Shown: piece after piece, positions 1 through 9,080 of the stretch
Numbering within the stretch: the first letter of the stretch is position 1
Layout: the number at the start of each line of letters is the position of its first letter
DNA from: Clostridia bacterium
Lineage (GTDB): Bacteria; Bacillota; Clostridia; Peptostreptococcales; Anaerovoracaceae
Assembly: GCA_900766045.1 (NCBI GenBank)
Contig: CAAFTW010000055.1
Span: 1-64,000, forward strand
DNA length: 64,000 nucleotides
Direction: 5' to 3'
Translations under genes and position numbers: made by a program
The notes under the pieces: model-generated
What the model saw: only the letters and a program-made list of their open reading frames with translations
The model's database searches: none
Told to the model about the DNA's origin: nothing

Positions 1-161
1 AGCATGTTTTGCTGTAAGCAGCGGCCTCTCTTCTTGTATAAATAAAAAACTGACTGGCGGACAGAGCACGTCCATAAAAATCCCAGTTTTCGTCTGAAAA
101 CGATCAAACATACTTGTATACACAACTATACACAACTCCCCATTCCCGCGCTTATATACAA

Positions 162-189
162 AATTTCCCGCCCAGGTTCTCTGGACGGG
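162..189 (-). terminator. Probable terminator of the ytr-type operon
   Basis: Inverted repeat CCCGCCCAG (167-175) and CTGGACGGG (181-189), followed in the minus direction by AAATTTTG. It sits just past the stop of the minus-strand ABC permease. The U-tract is short, so efficiency is uncertain. The remaining bases 1-161 hold nothing recognisable beyond AT-rich GTATAC-containing sequence. Confidence 0.55.
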
Positions 190-216
190 AGACAGCGATA
201 ATTCGATACACTTTCG

Positions 217-1032
217 TTATTGCAGGTTCAGTCTGCGATCGAGCATGTACCAGGTCACAGCGTAGAAAATCGCCGCCATCACCAGCGTAATCGCGAGAGT
301 TCCCCAGAGAAAACCGTGCACGGTCGCGTCTGTGTCCATGCTGACTGCGTTCATGGCCTTGGTCAGGCTGCTTTCGACCAGGAGAAGGTACGCGATAACC
401 GTCTCCAGAATGCTGACTCCAATGTACATCAGCAGCGCGCCGACAACCGGATGTGCTGACCATTCATGGCCGACCGTGATGGACATGAATACTTTCAGGA
501 CAAAAGAAACTCCGCCGGCAATAGCAAGGAGAATAATCTGCCACATATAACTTGTAAATTCCGGCGAAATATGGAATCCGGAATGGAACATCTGAACGAT
601 CCCCTGATGAATCGACGTATATCCGACTGCCGAAACCGTCAGGAAAATGATCGAAAGGATCGCGAGGACGCCCGCCAGAGCCATCCAGATCAGCGCATTG
701 ATGGTCTTGGACGCCAGCTGCTGGCCCGTGCTGACCGGAAGGCTGAAACGCAGATAGCCTTCTGCGCCGAGCAGGGATTTATAGAATCCGATATACAGTA
801 TCATAACCAGAGTGACGATGGCAACGGCGGCAATCAGGATGACGTATAAGACAGAGCTGATGCTTGTCATGATCATCGATCCGCCGCCCATGCTGTTCGG
901 GTAAGTCTGGCTGTTGAACATCGGACTGAGGGAAAATCCCAGAAGAACCGCTGCGCCGAGAAGTGCGCCGTAAAGCGGCAGCAGGACACGGCCTGTTGAT
1001 TTGATATCATATTTTAAAAGTCTGCCTAACAT
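217..1032 (-). CDS. ABC transporter permease (ABC-2 like, YtrC/D type)
   Basis: 271-residue integral membrane protein with six hydrophobic segments at about residues 15-37, 58-83, 109-135, 160-185, 195-218 and 240-263, and no soluble domain. It is probably the membrane partner of the ATPase encoded immediately upstream, whose stop codon it overlaps by a few bases, so the two are likely translationally coupled. The start is preceded by GGGAGG. Operons of this layout (GntR/YtrA regulator, ATPase, permease) are typical of Bacillota systems induced by cell-envelope stress. The substrate cannot be read from the sequence. Last gene of the operon; a hairpin follows its stop. Confidence 0.8.
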   Translation of the reverse strand: MLGRLLKYDIKSTGRVLLPLYGALLGAAVLLGFSLSPMFNSQTYPNSMGGGSMIMTSISSVLYVILIAAVAIVTLVMILYIGFYKSLLGAEGYLRFSLPVSTGQQLASKTINALIWMALAGVLAILSIIFLTVSAVGYTSIHQGIVQMFHSGFHISPEFTSYMWQIILLAIAGGVSFVLKVFMSITVGHEWSAHPVVGALLMYIGVSILETVIAYLLLVESSLTKAMNAVSMDTDATVHGFLWGTLAITLVMAAIFYAVTWYMLDRRLNLQ

Positions 1033-1724
1033 CTGAATACCTCCCTGAATACATGATCCACGCTCTTTCCGGTTTCTTCCCGGAGATCATCGGCCTGCCT
1101 GTGCAGGACGACCTGGCCGCTCTTCAGGAACACAACGTCGTCCAGGACGGGTTCCACGTCTGCGATCAGGTGGGTGGAAATGACAACCAGCGCCTTTTCG
1201 CTGTAGTTGTTGATGATCGTGCGCAGGATATAGTCGCGCGCCGCCGGGTCTACGCCCGCGATCGGCTCGTCCAGAAAATACACGGCTGCGTCGCGGCTCA
1301 TCGTCAGGATCAGCTGCAGCTTTTCCCGGGTGCCCTTGGACATTTCCTTCATTTTCTGCTTATGGTTCAGGTTCAGGCTGTTCAGCATGTCCAGCGCCTT
1401 GCTGCGATTGAAATCTTTATAGAAATCCTGGTACATCTCGATCAGCTGCTCCGTCGTCATGTACGGCGGCAGAAAATCCTTATCCGGAAGGTAGGCGACA
1501 TGCGCCTTCGTTACCTTTCCCGGCTTCAGACCGCCGACCAGGACTTCCCCGTCTGTCGGCTTCAAAAGCCCCGTCGCCAGCTTGATCAGTGTTGTTTTGC
1601 CGCTTCCGTTCGGTCCGAGCAGTCCGACAATCTGCCCGGCATTCAGCTTCAGATCAATGTGATCCAATGCTGTTATTCCTTTATAGGACTTTGTAAGCCC
1701 TCTGCATTCAACTACAGATGCCAT
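1026..1724 (-). CDS. ABC transporter ATP-binding protein (YtrB type)
   Basis: 232-residue nucleotide-binding subunit. Walker A GPNGSGKTT is at residues 37-45, Walker B AVYFLDEP at 147-154, D-loop GVD just after, and the switch histidine in STH at about 185. The ABC signature is the divergent SKGTREK (129-135) rather than LSGGQ, as is common in the YtrB group. A GAGGAG ribosome site precedes the ATG. It lies 5 bp after the regulator gene and overlaps the permease gene, so the three form one operon. Cytoplasmic motor of a transporter of unknown substrate. Confidence 0.88.
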   Translation of the reverse strand: MASVVECRGLTKSYKGITALDHIDLKLNAGQIVGLLGPNGSGKTTLIKLATGLLKPTDGEVLVGGLKPGKVTKAHVAYLPDKDFLPPYMTTEQLIEMYQDFYKDFNRSKALDMLNSLNLNHKQKMKEMSKGTREKLQLILTMSRDAAVYFLDEPIAGVDPAARDYILRTIINNYSEKALVVISTHLIADVEPVLDDVVFLKSGQVVLHRQADDLREETGKSVDHVFREVFRC

Positions 1725-1729
1725 AGTGA

Positions 1730-2101
1730 TTACTCCTCCTCATTTTCTCTCCAGTTCTGAACCGCTTCGATGATTTCCCGGCGGCTCAGGCCGATTTCCG
1801 TCAGTTCCCTGAAAAACCGCTCGATACACGCAGAACTGAGCCGTTTCCGCAGATTCTCCAGAACCTGCCGGTCGCCCGTCACGAACCTTCCGTTCGTCCG
1901 CTCCGTGTGGACAAGGCCTTCATTTTCCAGCTCGGCCAGAGCCCTCTGCATCGTGTTCGGGTTGACCCCGGCCTCCAAAGCCAGATCCCTCACCGACGGA
2001 ATTTTCTCTTCTAATTTATATTCACCGGAAGCGATCCTCCGTTCAAATATATGCACGATCTGACGGTACATCGGAATTCCGTCTTTAAATTCCCATGCCA
2101 T
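1730..2101 (-). CDS. GntR-family regulator, YtrA subfamily
   Basis: 123-residue transcriptional regulator: an N-terminal winged helix (about residues 8-75, with PSVRDLALEAGVNPNTMQRAL as recognition region) and a short helical tail of about 45 residues, the YtrA layout without a large effector domain. The start at 2101 is chosen because AAAGGAGG lies at the right distance; an upstream in-frame start at 2128 would overlap this site. It is first in an operon with an ABC ATPase and permease, and such regulators usually repress their own operon. Repeated TGTAC half-sites in its promoter (2249-2283) are a plausible operator. Confidence 0.87.
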   Translation of the reverse strand: MAWEFKDGIPMYRQIVHIFERRIASGEYKLEEKIPSVRDLALEAGVNPNTMQRALAELENEGLVHTERTNGRFVTGDRQVLENLRKRLSSACIERFFRELTEIGLSRREIIEAVQNWRENEEE

Positions 2102-2248
2102 GCACGCGCCTCCTTTCTGCTGCAGCACACTGTTATTCTTCTGTTACGCTGATGATATTCTCTATGATACAGCAGCTCCATCGTCCGGAAGAATCAGATG
2201 CAGCTCACCGTTTCCATGCAGAACCGCAGTTCAATCAGGCTCACCATT

Positions 2249-2318
2249 GTACCGCTGTATCACTGTACTACTGTCTTGGTACAGTCATTATATTAATGCA
2301 TTAATACAGCGATGTCAA
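2249..2318 (-). promoter_or_regulatory. Promoter and probable operator of the ytr-type operon
   Basis: Minus-strand -35 TTGACA (2313-2318) and -10 TAATAT (2290-2295) separated by 17 bp. Around and after the expected start point are TGTAC at 2249 and 2264 and GTACA at 2279, exactly 15 bp apart, forming an inverted repeat with a 10-bp spacer and a further direct half-site. Position over the start site fits autorepression by the GntR protein. Confidence 0.6.
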
Positions 2319-2360
2319 GAGGATGGATGAAATTATTTTTAGCAGGAGCAGATGAAATGT

Positions 2361-2730
2361 GGGATTCCCGAAGTCAATTGTGCACAATTCGGGAATCCCT
2401 TCCTAACAGGCCTTTTTCCGAACTTTCAAGACCTGCGTCTTCGGGAAAAGGCCTCATAAATGCAATCACCCGAACTTCTGGGTGCAGAAGTTCGGGTGAT
2501 TCTCAGACACGGGGATTTTTACAGGATACCGTATAAAACAGCCTTGATTATTATACGGTATACTCGAATTAATATTCTTCTTACATAATATATATCCATC
2601 GACCACCGGAAGGAACACAACGTGACCCGCAGCAGCTTCGGAAAATGGCCCTGAATTTCTGTTTTCCCGAACTTTTTTTTCAAGGTCTCGGAGAATAGCA
2701 GAAAATAGTGGTTTTCCCGAATCCCGCTCA
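2361..2730. repeat. Array of hairpins sharing a TTCGGGAA/TTCCCGAA core
   Basis: Several successive inverted repeats without coding potential. GGGATTCCCGAA (2361-2372) pairs with 2388-2399 and encloses the 14-bp palindrome AATTGTGCACAATT (2376-2389). An imperfect pair lies near 2411-2452. AATCACCCGAACTTCTG (2464-2480) pairs perfectly with 2485-2501 across a 4-base loop. A further TTCGG-AAAA / TTTTCCCGAA pair lies near 2636-2672. Two direct copies of a GATTATTATACxGTATACT sequence flank the last part (near 2547 and 2743). Confidence 0.6.
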
Positions 2731-3008
2731 TTAACAGCATTGATTATTATACAGTATACTTGCCGATCACCTTTATGATCCGTTCTTCTTTACTCCTGAT
2801 CTCTATTGTTTAACAGCCTGCTGTATACATTTGTCTGCCACTTCGAATCTCAGAAAGAAAAAAGCTGCACAAAATGCTGTTTGTCCAGCACTTCATGCAG
2901 CGGTCTCCCTGACTTACCCCTATTATATCTGATTCAGCCATTTTCTTCTCAACAGCCAGCTTCTCCGATCTGGCGCTCGTCTGCCGCAGCCCTGCGCCGC
3001 CAGACAGA

Positions 3009-3474
3009 CAATCTTGTACACAGTATACCCGAATTCCCGCTACATGGCACTGCATGCATTTTCATTATGCCGCCGGCATGCCTCTTCCGGCGTATCGCTT
3101 CTTCGCGGATTTGCACAGTCCCCCCTGCTGACTGCTTTTTTCTGCGCTCCAATACATCATTTCACCACAGCAGCCATCCTGCCGGGCAGACAATCTTGTA
3201 CACAGTATGCCCGAATTCCCGCTACATGGCACTGCATGCATTTTCATGATGCCGCCGGCATGCCTCTGCCGGCGTATCACTTCTTCGCGGATTTGCACAG
3301 TCCCCCTGCTGACTGCTTTTTTTCTGCGTTCCAATACATCATTTCACCACAGCAGCCATCCTGCCGGACAGACAATCTTGTACACAGTATGTCCGAATTC
3401 CCGCTACATGGCACTGCGTGCATTTTCATGATGCCGCCGGCATGCCTTCGCCGGCGTATCGCGTCATCGCAGAT
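3009..3474. repeat. 182-bp tandem repeat, about 2.5 copies, abutting the MATE gene
   Basis: The sequence beginning CAATCTTGTACACAGTAT recurs at 3009, 3191 and 3373, so the period is exactly 182 bp. Each unit has CCCGAATTCCCGCTACATGG, then an 8-bp hairpin CGCCGGCA/TGCCGGCG. The third copy loses similarity near 3470 as it reaches the 3' end of the MATE gene. Short open frames in the repeat read differently in each copy and show no protein signature. Bases 2731-3008 hold nothing recognisable. Confidence 0.8.
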
Positions 3475-4785
3475 TTACACCGTCTCCCCGCCAGCCGCCT
3501 TCTGCCTCCGGTCCAGAAGCATCAGCAGAATAGACACAGCGCCGGAAAGAACCTGGGCGCCGCAGTAGCTCCACCAAACACCGCTGAGGCCTGTGAGTCT
3601 CGGCACGAACAGGGCCAGAATCAGCAGAAATACCGGTTCCGCGTAAACGAGCAGGTAGGACTTAATGTTTTCACTGGTCGCATAGAACACGGCGGACGTC
3701 ACGCGGACAATTGCAACGAACAGGAAACCGATACAGTAGATCGGAGTCACCGCAGAGGCCATACGGTTGACAGCTGCAGAAGAGCCAAACATATAGCCGA
3801 TATCATTGCGGATCAGCAGGAAAGCGAAAATGCAGAGGGCCGCGAGGATACCTGCAGTCGTGTAGGCCTTTTCCTTCAGGCGCCGCATCGTCTTCCCGTC
3901 GCCCGAACCAAAAGCCTTGCTGATCAGCGGCTGGCTGCCGTCACCGACGCCCTGCAGAACCAGGTAGACGATGGCTGTCGCGTAGGCAACGCAGGCATAG
4001 ACAGCGACTGCGGATTCGCCGCCGTAGATCATGGAAATCCGGTTCATGATAATCAGCGAAAGAATCGGCGAAAATGTCAGTCCGAACGGCGCTATTCCCG
4101 TAGTGAATATTCTCCCCACAGCCGGCAGTACCCGGCATTTCGGAATTCCGAACAGCGGGGATTTATGCTTAAACAGGTAATAGAAACCCGCGGCGGCGGT
4201 TACGCCCTCGCCCAGGATTGTTGCCAGGCCGGCGCCGAAGACGCCCCAGTCCAGCACCCAGACCATCAGGTAGTCCAGAAAAATATTGGTTCCGAATCCG
4301 CCGAGCATCGCGCCCATTGCAAACCCGGCGCCGCCGTAATTACGGATCATCGGCACCAGACCCGTTCCGAAAATCTGCAGAACTGAGCCCAGAACGATTA
4401 CGCGAAGATAAGATTCACCCATCGGAATCATATCTCCCCGCGCACCCAGAAGCGAAAGCAGCGGACGCATGAAAATCATCAGCAGAACCGTAGAAAGCAC
4501 ACTTGTCAGCAGAAGCATCCAGGACATCACCTCCACGTGCATCCCTGCCCGCTCTTCATCCTTTGATGCGTGAAAGATCATATAATGCACAGCACCGCCC
4601 ATGCCGATTCCTGTGCCCAGCGCCTGCACGAACGCCTCCACCGGATAAGCGATATTAATTGTTGAAAGTCCAAGATCGCCGACACTGTGGCCGACGAAAA
4701 ACCCATCCACAATGGAATATACCCCTGCCAGCGCCATCGACAGCACCGATGGAATTACAAACTTCAGATATTTTTTATAATTCAT
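3475..4785 (-). CDS. MATE-family efflux transporter
   Basis: About 436 residues forming a membrane protein with roughly twelve hydrophobic segments in two homologous halves, as in MatE-type Na+ or H+ coupled multidrug exporters. Typical features are the N-terminal KYLKFVIPSVLSMALAG, the VDGFFVG motif after helix 1 and the internal GDGSQPLISKAFGSG loop in the second half. The start is unsure: ATG at 4785 gives the usual N-terminus, while a GTG at 4800 in the same frame would add five residues, and neither has a strong ribosome site. It stands alone and its 3' end abuts the 182-bp repeats. The substrate is unknown. Confidence 0.85.
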   Translation of the reverse strand: MNYKKYLKFVIPSVLSMALAGVYSIVDGFFVGHSVGDLGLSTINIAYPVEAFVQALGTGIGMGGAVHYMIFHASKDEERAGMHVEVMSWMLLLTSVLSTVLLMIFMRPLLSLLGARGDMIPMGESYLRVIVLGSVLQIFGTGLVPMIRNYGGAGFAMGAMLGGFGTNIFLDYLMVWVLDWGVFGAGLATILGEGVTAAAGFYYLFKHKSPLFGIPKCRVLPAVGRIFTTGIAPFGLTFSPILSLIIMNRISMIYGGESAVAVYACVAYATAIVYLVLQGVGDGSQPLISKAFGSGDGKTMRRLKEKAYTTAGILAALCIFAFLLIRNDIGYMFGSSAAVNRMASAVTPIYCIGFLFVAIVRVTSAVFYATSENIKSYLLVYAEPVFLLILALFVPRLTGLSGVWWSYCGAQVLSGAVSILLMLLDRRQKAAGGETV

Positions 4786-4800
4786 TCTTTCATCACTCAC

Positions 4801-5337
4801 TATAAATCAAGATGGCAGAAACCCTGCTCCGTGACGCCGCCGCATCTGCATGACAGACCTGCCGCACAGCCCCATGTCTGCATTCATGCCAGCCCCAACC
4901 TGCCGCTTCTCCGCACCGCCAGTGTCAGCGCCAATGCCAGTAACAGCCTCAGCTTCTCACGGCAGACTGCCAGGCGGCCGTAAATAACAGAAAATCCCGC
5001 GATGGGCAGCAGAAAACCGTCCATCCCAGGAACACATTTACCTTTATTTCATCTTAACAGATTTCCAGAGGGTCCGTCAAATTTTCCCCCAATAAGCGAG
5101 AAGTTGGAACATTACCAGATCTTTACGAATTCATTACTGCTGGAACAGGCCAGAATTGGTCCGCTCACGCAGCTCCTTCAGCGAGGGCCGCTTCTGCCAG
5201 TGCCGACAAAACCCACTCACGCAAGGGGGATTCCCCTGGTGTGACGATCTCTGAGAACTGCCGGTCCCGGTCCATGTCCTGCCATTTCGCCGGACCAGGC
5301 CTGATCCACCAGGCGCCATCCGCCCCTGTCCGGGCAT
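4801..5337. other. Non-coding gap between MATE and HAD genes
   Basis: No supported gene. It holds C/T-rich sequence near 4840-4980 and, at 5205-5215 on the plus strand, one copy of the dispersed GACAAAACCCA motif described in the findings, followed by GC-rich sequence up to the HAD stop codon. No clear terminator was recognised. Confidence 0.5.
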
Positions 5338-5997
5338 CTATCCCCGCAGAATCTCCCCTTCAAGCTCCTGCATCGTGTCGACGATCGTCTTTCCGCCTTT
5401 TTCTATCAGGAAAGAACGGTCCCGGAAACCCCAGGTGACCAGAATATGACGCATATTGGCATTGTTGGCCGTTGCCAGGTCAACTTCAGAATCACCGATG
5501 TACACCGCGTTTTCACGGTCAATTCCAAGCTCCCGGAGAACTGCGTTCACCGTACCCGGCGCCGGCTTTCTGCGGATTCCCTCCTTTTCACGTTCTCCGA
5601 CTGCAATCGAAAAACAGTCCGGAAAATACTGCTTAATCAGCGTCTGCACGGCAAAATCGCCTTTGTTGGAAACGACAGCAGTCTTGCAGCCATTCTCGTG
5701 CAGATGGTCCATCAGCTGGAAAATCCCGTCATACGGACGCGTATTGATAGAGCAGTGATCCGCATAATAACTGCAGAACAGGTTAAAGGCCTTCTCCTCC
5801 ACATCCGCGGCCGTCCCCCCGGGAACCGAATGATGAATCAGATACTTCATTCCGTTCCCGAGGAATTCGCGGACCGCCATCGTTTCCAACTCCGGCAGTC
5901 CGCACTGCCGCATCGCGTAATTCACCGCATTCGTTAAATCGTCAAGCGTATTTAAAATTGTTCCGTCTAAATCAAAAATTGCCAGCTGACAGCTCAT
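5338..5997 (-). CDS. HAD-family phosphatase, phosphoglycolate phosphatase-like
   Basis: 219-residue cytosolic HAD hydrolase of subfamily IA. Motif I DLDGTILNT (residues 9-17) supplies the nucleophile and acid/base aspartates, motif II is VVSNKG, motif III is the lysine in RRKPAPG, and motif IV is IGDSEVDLATA. The helical cap between residues 20 and 85 fits Gph/PgmB-like enzymes acting on small phosphorylated metabolites. Start chosen by AAAGG upstream of the ATG. No operon partner is evident. The exact substrate cannot be deduced. Confidence 0.88.
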   Translation of the reverse strand: MSCQLAIFDLDGTILNTLDDLTNAVNYAMRQCGLPELETMAVREFLGNGMKYLIHHSVPGGTAADVEEKAFNLFCSYYADHCSINTRPYDGIFQLMDHLHENGCKTAVVSNKGDFAVQTLIKQYFPDCFSIAVGEREKEGIRRKPAPGTVNAVLRELGIDRENAVYIGDSEVDLATANNANMRHILVTWGFRDRSFLIEKGGKTIVDTMQELEGEILRG

Positions 5998-6119
5998 TGT
6001 TAACCTTTCTGTTTACCAAAACATTATTAATACAGCAGAACATGCCCGCTTTCACCATGGAAATCATAACACATTCTGCTGCTGATTACTTACCTAACCA
6101 TTATAACAAATATAACCGA

Positions 6120-7214
6120 TTAAATCACATAAAACCAGGCGTCACTCGGAGAGAGTGTCTTCGCGTCGTCCTTATCCGGCGATTTCCCCTGCTCGTCTTT
6201 TTTGTCGCCGCTGTCGATGGTGACCAGCTCCTCGGTCTTGACGTAGACACGGGTGTGCGGTGCCACGGACTGGGTGACAAAGGAGTTGCCGCCGATAATG
6301 GAGCCTTCTCCGACTACAGTATCGCCGCCCAGGATAGATGCTCCAGAATACAGGGTAACATTATCTTCGATCGTCGGATGACGCTTATGACCGTGAAGCT
6401 TATGGCCCGCACGGGTGGACAGCGCACCGATGGTTACGCCCTGGTAAACCTTGACATGATTTCCGATAATGGATGTGGATCCGACAACGATACCCGTCGC
6501 GTGATCGATAAAGAAATACTTTCCGATGGTTGCGCCCGGGTGAATATCCACACCGGTCTCGCGGTGCGCGTACTCCGTGATCATACGCGGAAGCAGAGGC
6601 ACATTCAGCAGGAAGAGCTCATGAGCGATACGGTATGCCGTGGTCGCGAACAGGCCCGGGTAAGCGAGAATAATCTCATCCTTATTATTTGCGGCTGGGT
6701 CACCGTCGTAAGTTGCCTGCAGGTCGGTATCCAGGTATTCCCTGATCTTCGGAATCTGACGGAAGAATTCCAGACAGATCTGCTGCGCGGCTCTCTTGCG
6801 TACAGCTTTGGACGCATCCTTGAAATGCTCATCATACAAAAGCGCAACCTCTATCTGCTTGCGGAGATGATACATAACATCATCGATCAGCACCTCAACC
6901 TTGCTGCTCATGCTTCTGGTTCTGTATGTTCCGTCGTTATAGTAAGCCGGATACAGGATGACCATCAATTTCTGGAAAATATCGACGACCACATCCTGGT
7001 TCGGCTGCTCATAAACATTCATATGATCAATGTCGCGGCCTTTTTCATAGTCCTGAACGACCAGCTTCACGATATCATTCATTTCACGGTCCAGGTCGGC
7101 CTCGTCGATTTCTCCCTCACAATACTTACAGAGGTCGCCAAGATCGTACTTTTCCATTGCCTTGCGTGCCTTTTCCCTGATATCGCTGTTTTCTCTCTTA
7201 TCCTTATCTGCCAT
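6120..7214 (-). CDS. cysE: Serine O-acetyltransferase (CysE/EpsC type)
   Basis: 364 residues. The C-terminal half is a left-handed beta helix of hexapeptide repeats (about 225-330) containing HPGATIGKYFFIDHATG (residues 225-241), whose Asp-His pair corresponds to the serine acetyltransferase catalytic dyad, and GHKRHPTIEDN (275-285), equivalent to the CoA/serine-binding loop. The N-terminal about 200 residues are helical as in the long SATase forms. It makes O-acetylserine from serine and acetyl-CoA, the first step of cysteine synthesis. No cysteine synthase lies next to it. A polar tail of about 30 residues follows the helix. Ribosome site GGAG precedes the start. Confidence 0.88.
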   Translation of the reverse strand: MADKDKRENSDIREKARKAMEKYDLGDLCKYCEGEIDEADLDREMNDIVKLVVQDYEKGRDIDHMNVYEQPNQDVVVDIFQKLMVILYPAYYNDGTYRTRSMSSKVEVLIDDVMYHLRKQIEVALLYDEHFKDASKAVRKRAAQQICLEFFRQIPKIREYLDTDLQATYDGDPAANNKDEIILAYPGLFATTAYRIAHELFLLNVPLLPRMITEYAHRETGVDIHPGATIGKYFFIDHATGIVVGSTSIIGNHVKVYQGVTIGALSTRAGHKLHGHKRHPTIEDNVTLYSGASILGGDTVVGEGSIIGGNSFVTQSVAPHTRVYVKTEELVTIDSGDKKDEQGKSPDKDDAKTLSPSDAWFYVI

Positions 7215-7346
7215 TACTTTTTCTCCTGTAAATGCGCCGCCGCACGGCGATGCTTACTATTGAATAACAAACATACTCATCAGTCTGTTTATACACATTT
7301 CTGTGAAAACATACACAATTTTTTACTCTTTCTCCGCTTCAGCCGA

Positions 7347-7385
7347 CAAAAAGCACCCGGCCGGCGGGGATGCCGGAGGGGTGCT
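7347..7385 (-). terminator. Terminator after the LCP gene
   Basis: GC-rich hairpin (GCACCC pairing with GGGTGC, with an inner GGC/GCC pair) followed in the minus direction by TTTTTG. It lies about 100 bp past the LCP stop and upstream of cysE, so it separates the two units. Confidence 0.65.
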
Positions 7386-7488
7386 GGCAGGCTTCCCGGG
7401 TCTGCCCGCGGCTGTGGAACGGCGCAGAATCAGGCTGCATCATCCCGCACGGCGGGCCGTCGGCCTCTTGGGCGGATGGATTTTGTCT

Positions 7489-8985
7489 CTAATTATTTCC
7501 GGTCGAGACACCGGTCCTGGCGATGATCTCGGAACTGATTGCCTGGCACTCTGCGGAAGGAGTGTAATTGGTCTGTCCGAAGGCCTTGGCGTGAAGCCAT
7601 GCGACGTTACCGGACAGGGTGGTCGGAACGGCGTACCAGACGCCGCCGATGATGCCGCCGTAATAACTCTTCGGCCAGGCGGCGCTCTTCTCCATATCAT
7701 AGCCCGGTGCGCGCAGAATTGCGGTCATCATGCCTATGCGGCTCATGTTGGTGCGGATTTCCGGAAGGACGTTCTTTGACATCTTCTGAAGGCCGATCGG
7801 GGAAACCATAGCTTCCTTGATAACAGCCGCGACGATCGTCTTGTAACGTCTCGCACGCCCGGTATCGCCGCCGGAGGTCTTTCGGATTCTGCAGTAGGTC
7901 GCGGCCTGCACGCCGTCGAGGCGCTGTCTGCCGGAATGCAGGATCTTCGTGTAATGTCCGCCGACGTTGACTGCGGTCTCGTGGCCATAATGGTTAAGGT
8001 CCCGCAGTTCGCTGTGCCGGACATTTACGGTTACGCCGCCGAGGGCATCCACGGTATCGGCAACGGCTTTCCAGTCAAAGATGACGTATTCCTGAATGTT
8101 CAGATCCAGACTGCGGTTCAGGGCTGCACAGGTATCTACACCTCCGCCGTAAGCGTGCGCATGGGTGATCTTATCCAGAGTCAGCATGCCGCTTGGCAGG
8201 GCCAGTTTCAGGTAAGAATCACGCATGACGGAAATCAGGCGGATGCGGCCGTCAATTTTATGAATGCTCAGCACGATAATCGCGTCCGTGCGGCTTCCAT
8301 CGTAACCTTCGCCTTTTCTGGCGTCGGAACCCAGAATCGCGATGTTCCGGTATCCGCTCAGACTTTCTGCGGCGGTCGTACTGATGCCCCAATTCGCATT
8401 GCTGGTGTCCTGACGCTCAAAATTTCCGGTCATGCTCCAGATAAATGCGACCATGATGATGGCGAGAATCAGAAGCAGGATAAAAATATTGCGGATGACC
8501 CTGCCAGCGCGCACCCTTCTGCGCGGGGCGGCATAGTCCTCTCCGTATCTGCTGAAACCATCTTCATATGAGCCCTCTGCGTAAGAAGCTGACGGGCTGG
8601 AATAGTCTTCATCGGGATTTCCTTCTGAACGCTCAGAAAACATTCTGCGCCGCTCTTCTGCGGCAGAAGACCGGGTGCGGCCGTGCGCACCATCCGAAAA
8701 CAGATCTTCCTCCCATTTCTCAAAACCTGATTTCGGCTGACCCTTTCTGCTCTGCGAGCGCAGATATTCCTGCTCCGCCTTCCAGCCTCTTTTCTGACTG
8801 CGGTTCAGATGCGTTCCCGAAGGACTGCGGCGGCGGGCATCCAACCTGCGCGCCTTTCGCTCGTACTTCTCCGCCTGTTTTGCGTACTCCGGATCCTCAT
8901 ACTTACGGATGAGTTCCGGACTGTATCGTTCGTTTCGTAAGTCAGCCGTGTCATAACGGCGGCTCCTCTTATTTCTTCTGTTCAT
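7489..8985 (-). CDS. LCP (LytR-CpsA-Psr) family cell-wall glycopolymer ligase
   Basis: 498 residues: a long, highly charged cytoplasmic N-terminus (1-160, rich in Arg/Lys/Ser), one transmembrane anchor at about 164-184, then an extracellular LCP domain (about 212-450) with LGSDARKGEGYDGSRTDAI and the RLISVMRDSYL strand. The catalytic Asp/Arg residues of the family are in these motifs. LCP enzymes transfer wall teichoic acid or capsule polymers from lipid carriers to peptidoglycan. The start at 8985 is preferred (GGTGG upstream); an in-frame ATG at 9042 is less likely. A TagGH-like exporter 3 kb upstream may supply its substrate. One copy of the GACAAAATCCA motif begins 1 bp after the stop. 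Confidence 0.9.
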   Translation of the reverse strand: MNRRNKRSRRYDTADLRNERYSPELIRKYEDPEYAKQAEKYERKARRLDARRRSPSGTHLNRSQKRGWKAEQEYLRSQSRKGQPKSGFEKWEEDLFSDGAHGRTRSSAAEERRRMFSERSEGNPDEDYSSPSASYAEGSYEDGFSRYGEDYAAPRRRVRAGRVIRNIFILLLILAIIMVAFIWSMTGNFERQDTSNANWGISTTAAESLSGYRNIAILGSDARKGEGYDGSRTDAIIVLSIHKIDGRIRLISVMRDSYLKLALPSGMLTLDKITHAHAYGGGVDTCAALNRSLDLNIQEYVIFDWKAVADTVDALGGVTVNVRHSELRDLNHYGHETAVNVGGHYTKILHSGRQRLDGVQAATYCRIRKTSGGDTGRARRYKTIVAAVIKEAMVSPIGLQKMSKNVLPEIRTNMSRIGMMTAILRAPGYDMEKSAAWPKSYYGGIIGGVWYAVPTTLSGNVAWLHAKAFGQTNYTPSAECQAISSEIIARTGVSTGNN

Positions 8986-9080
8986 AAGAGTAATTTTACC
9001 ACCATAAAAACCACCGTTCAAACCTGCAAGGCAGGATTCCACGCGGCCTTCACTGAAATTCCACGCTCCGGTCAGGAGCC

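Noticed and set aside
2361..2730. Possible CRISPR array
   Set aside because: Elements are inverted repeats of differing length and spacing, with no constant direct repeat and no cas genes nearby.
3014..3568. Cys/His/Pro-rich frames in the 182-bp repeats
   Set aside because: The period of 182 is not a multiple of 3, so frames shift from unit to unit; they are by-products of the repeat.
5958..7526. 522-codon plus-strand frame across cysE
   Set aside because: Antisense shadow of the serine acetyltransferase, whose motifs are clear on the minus strand.
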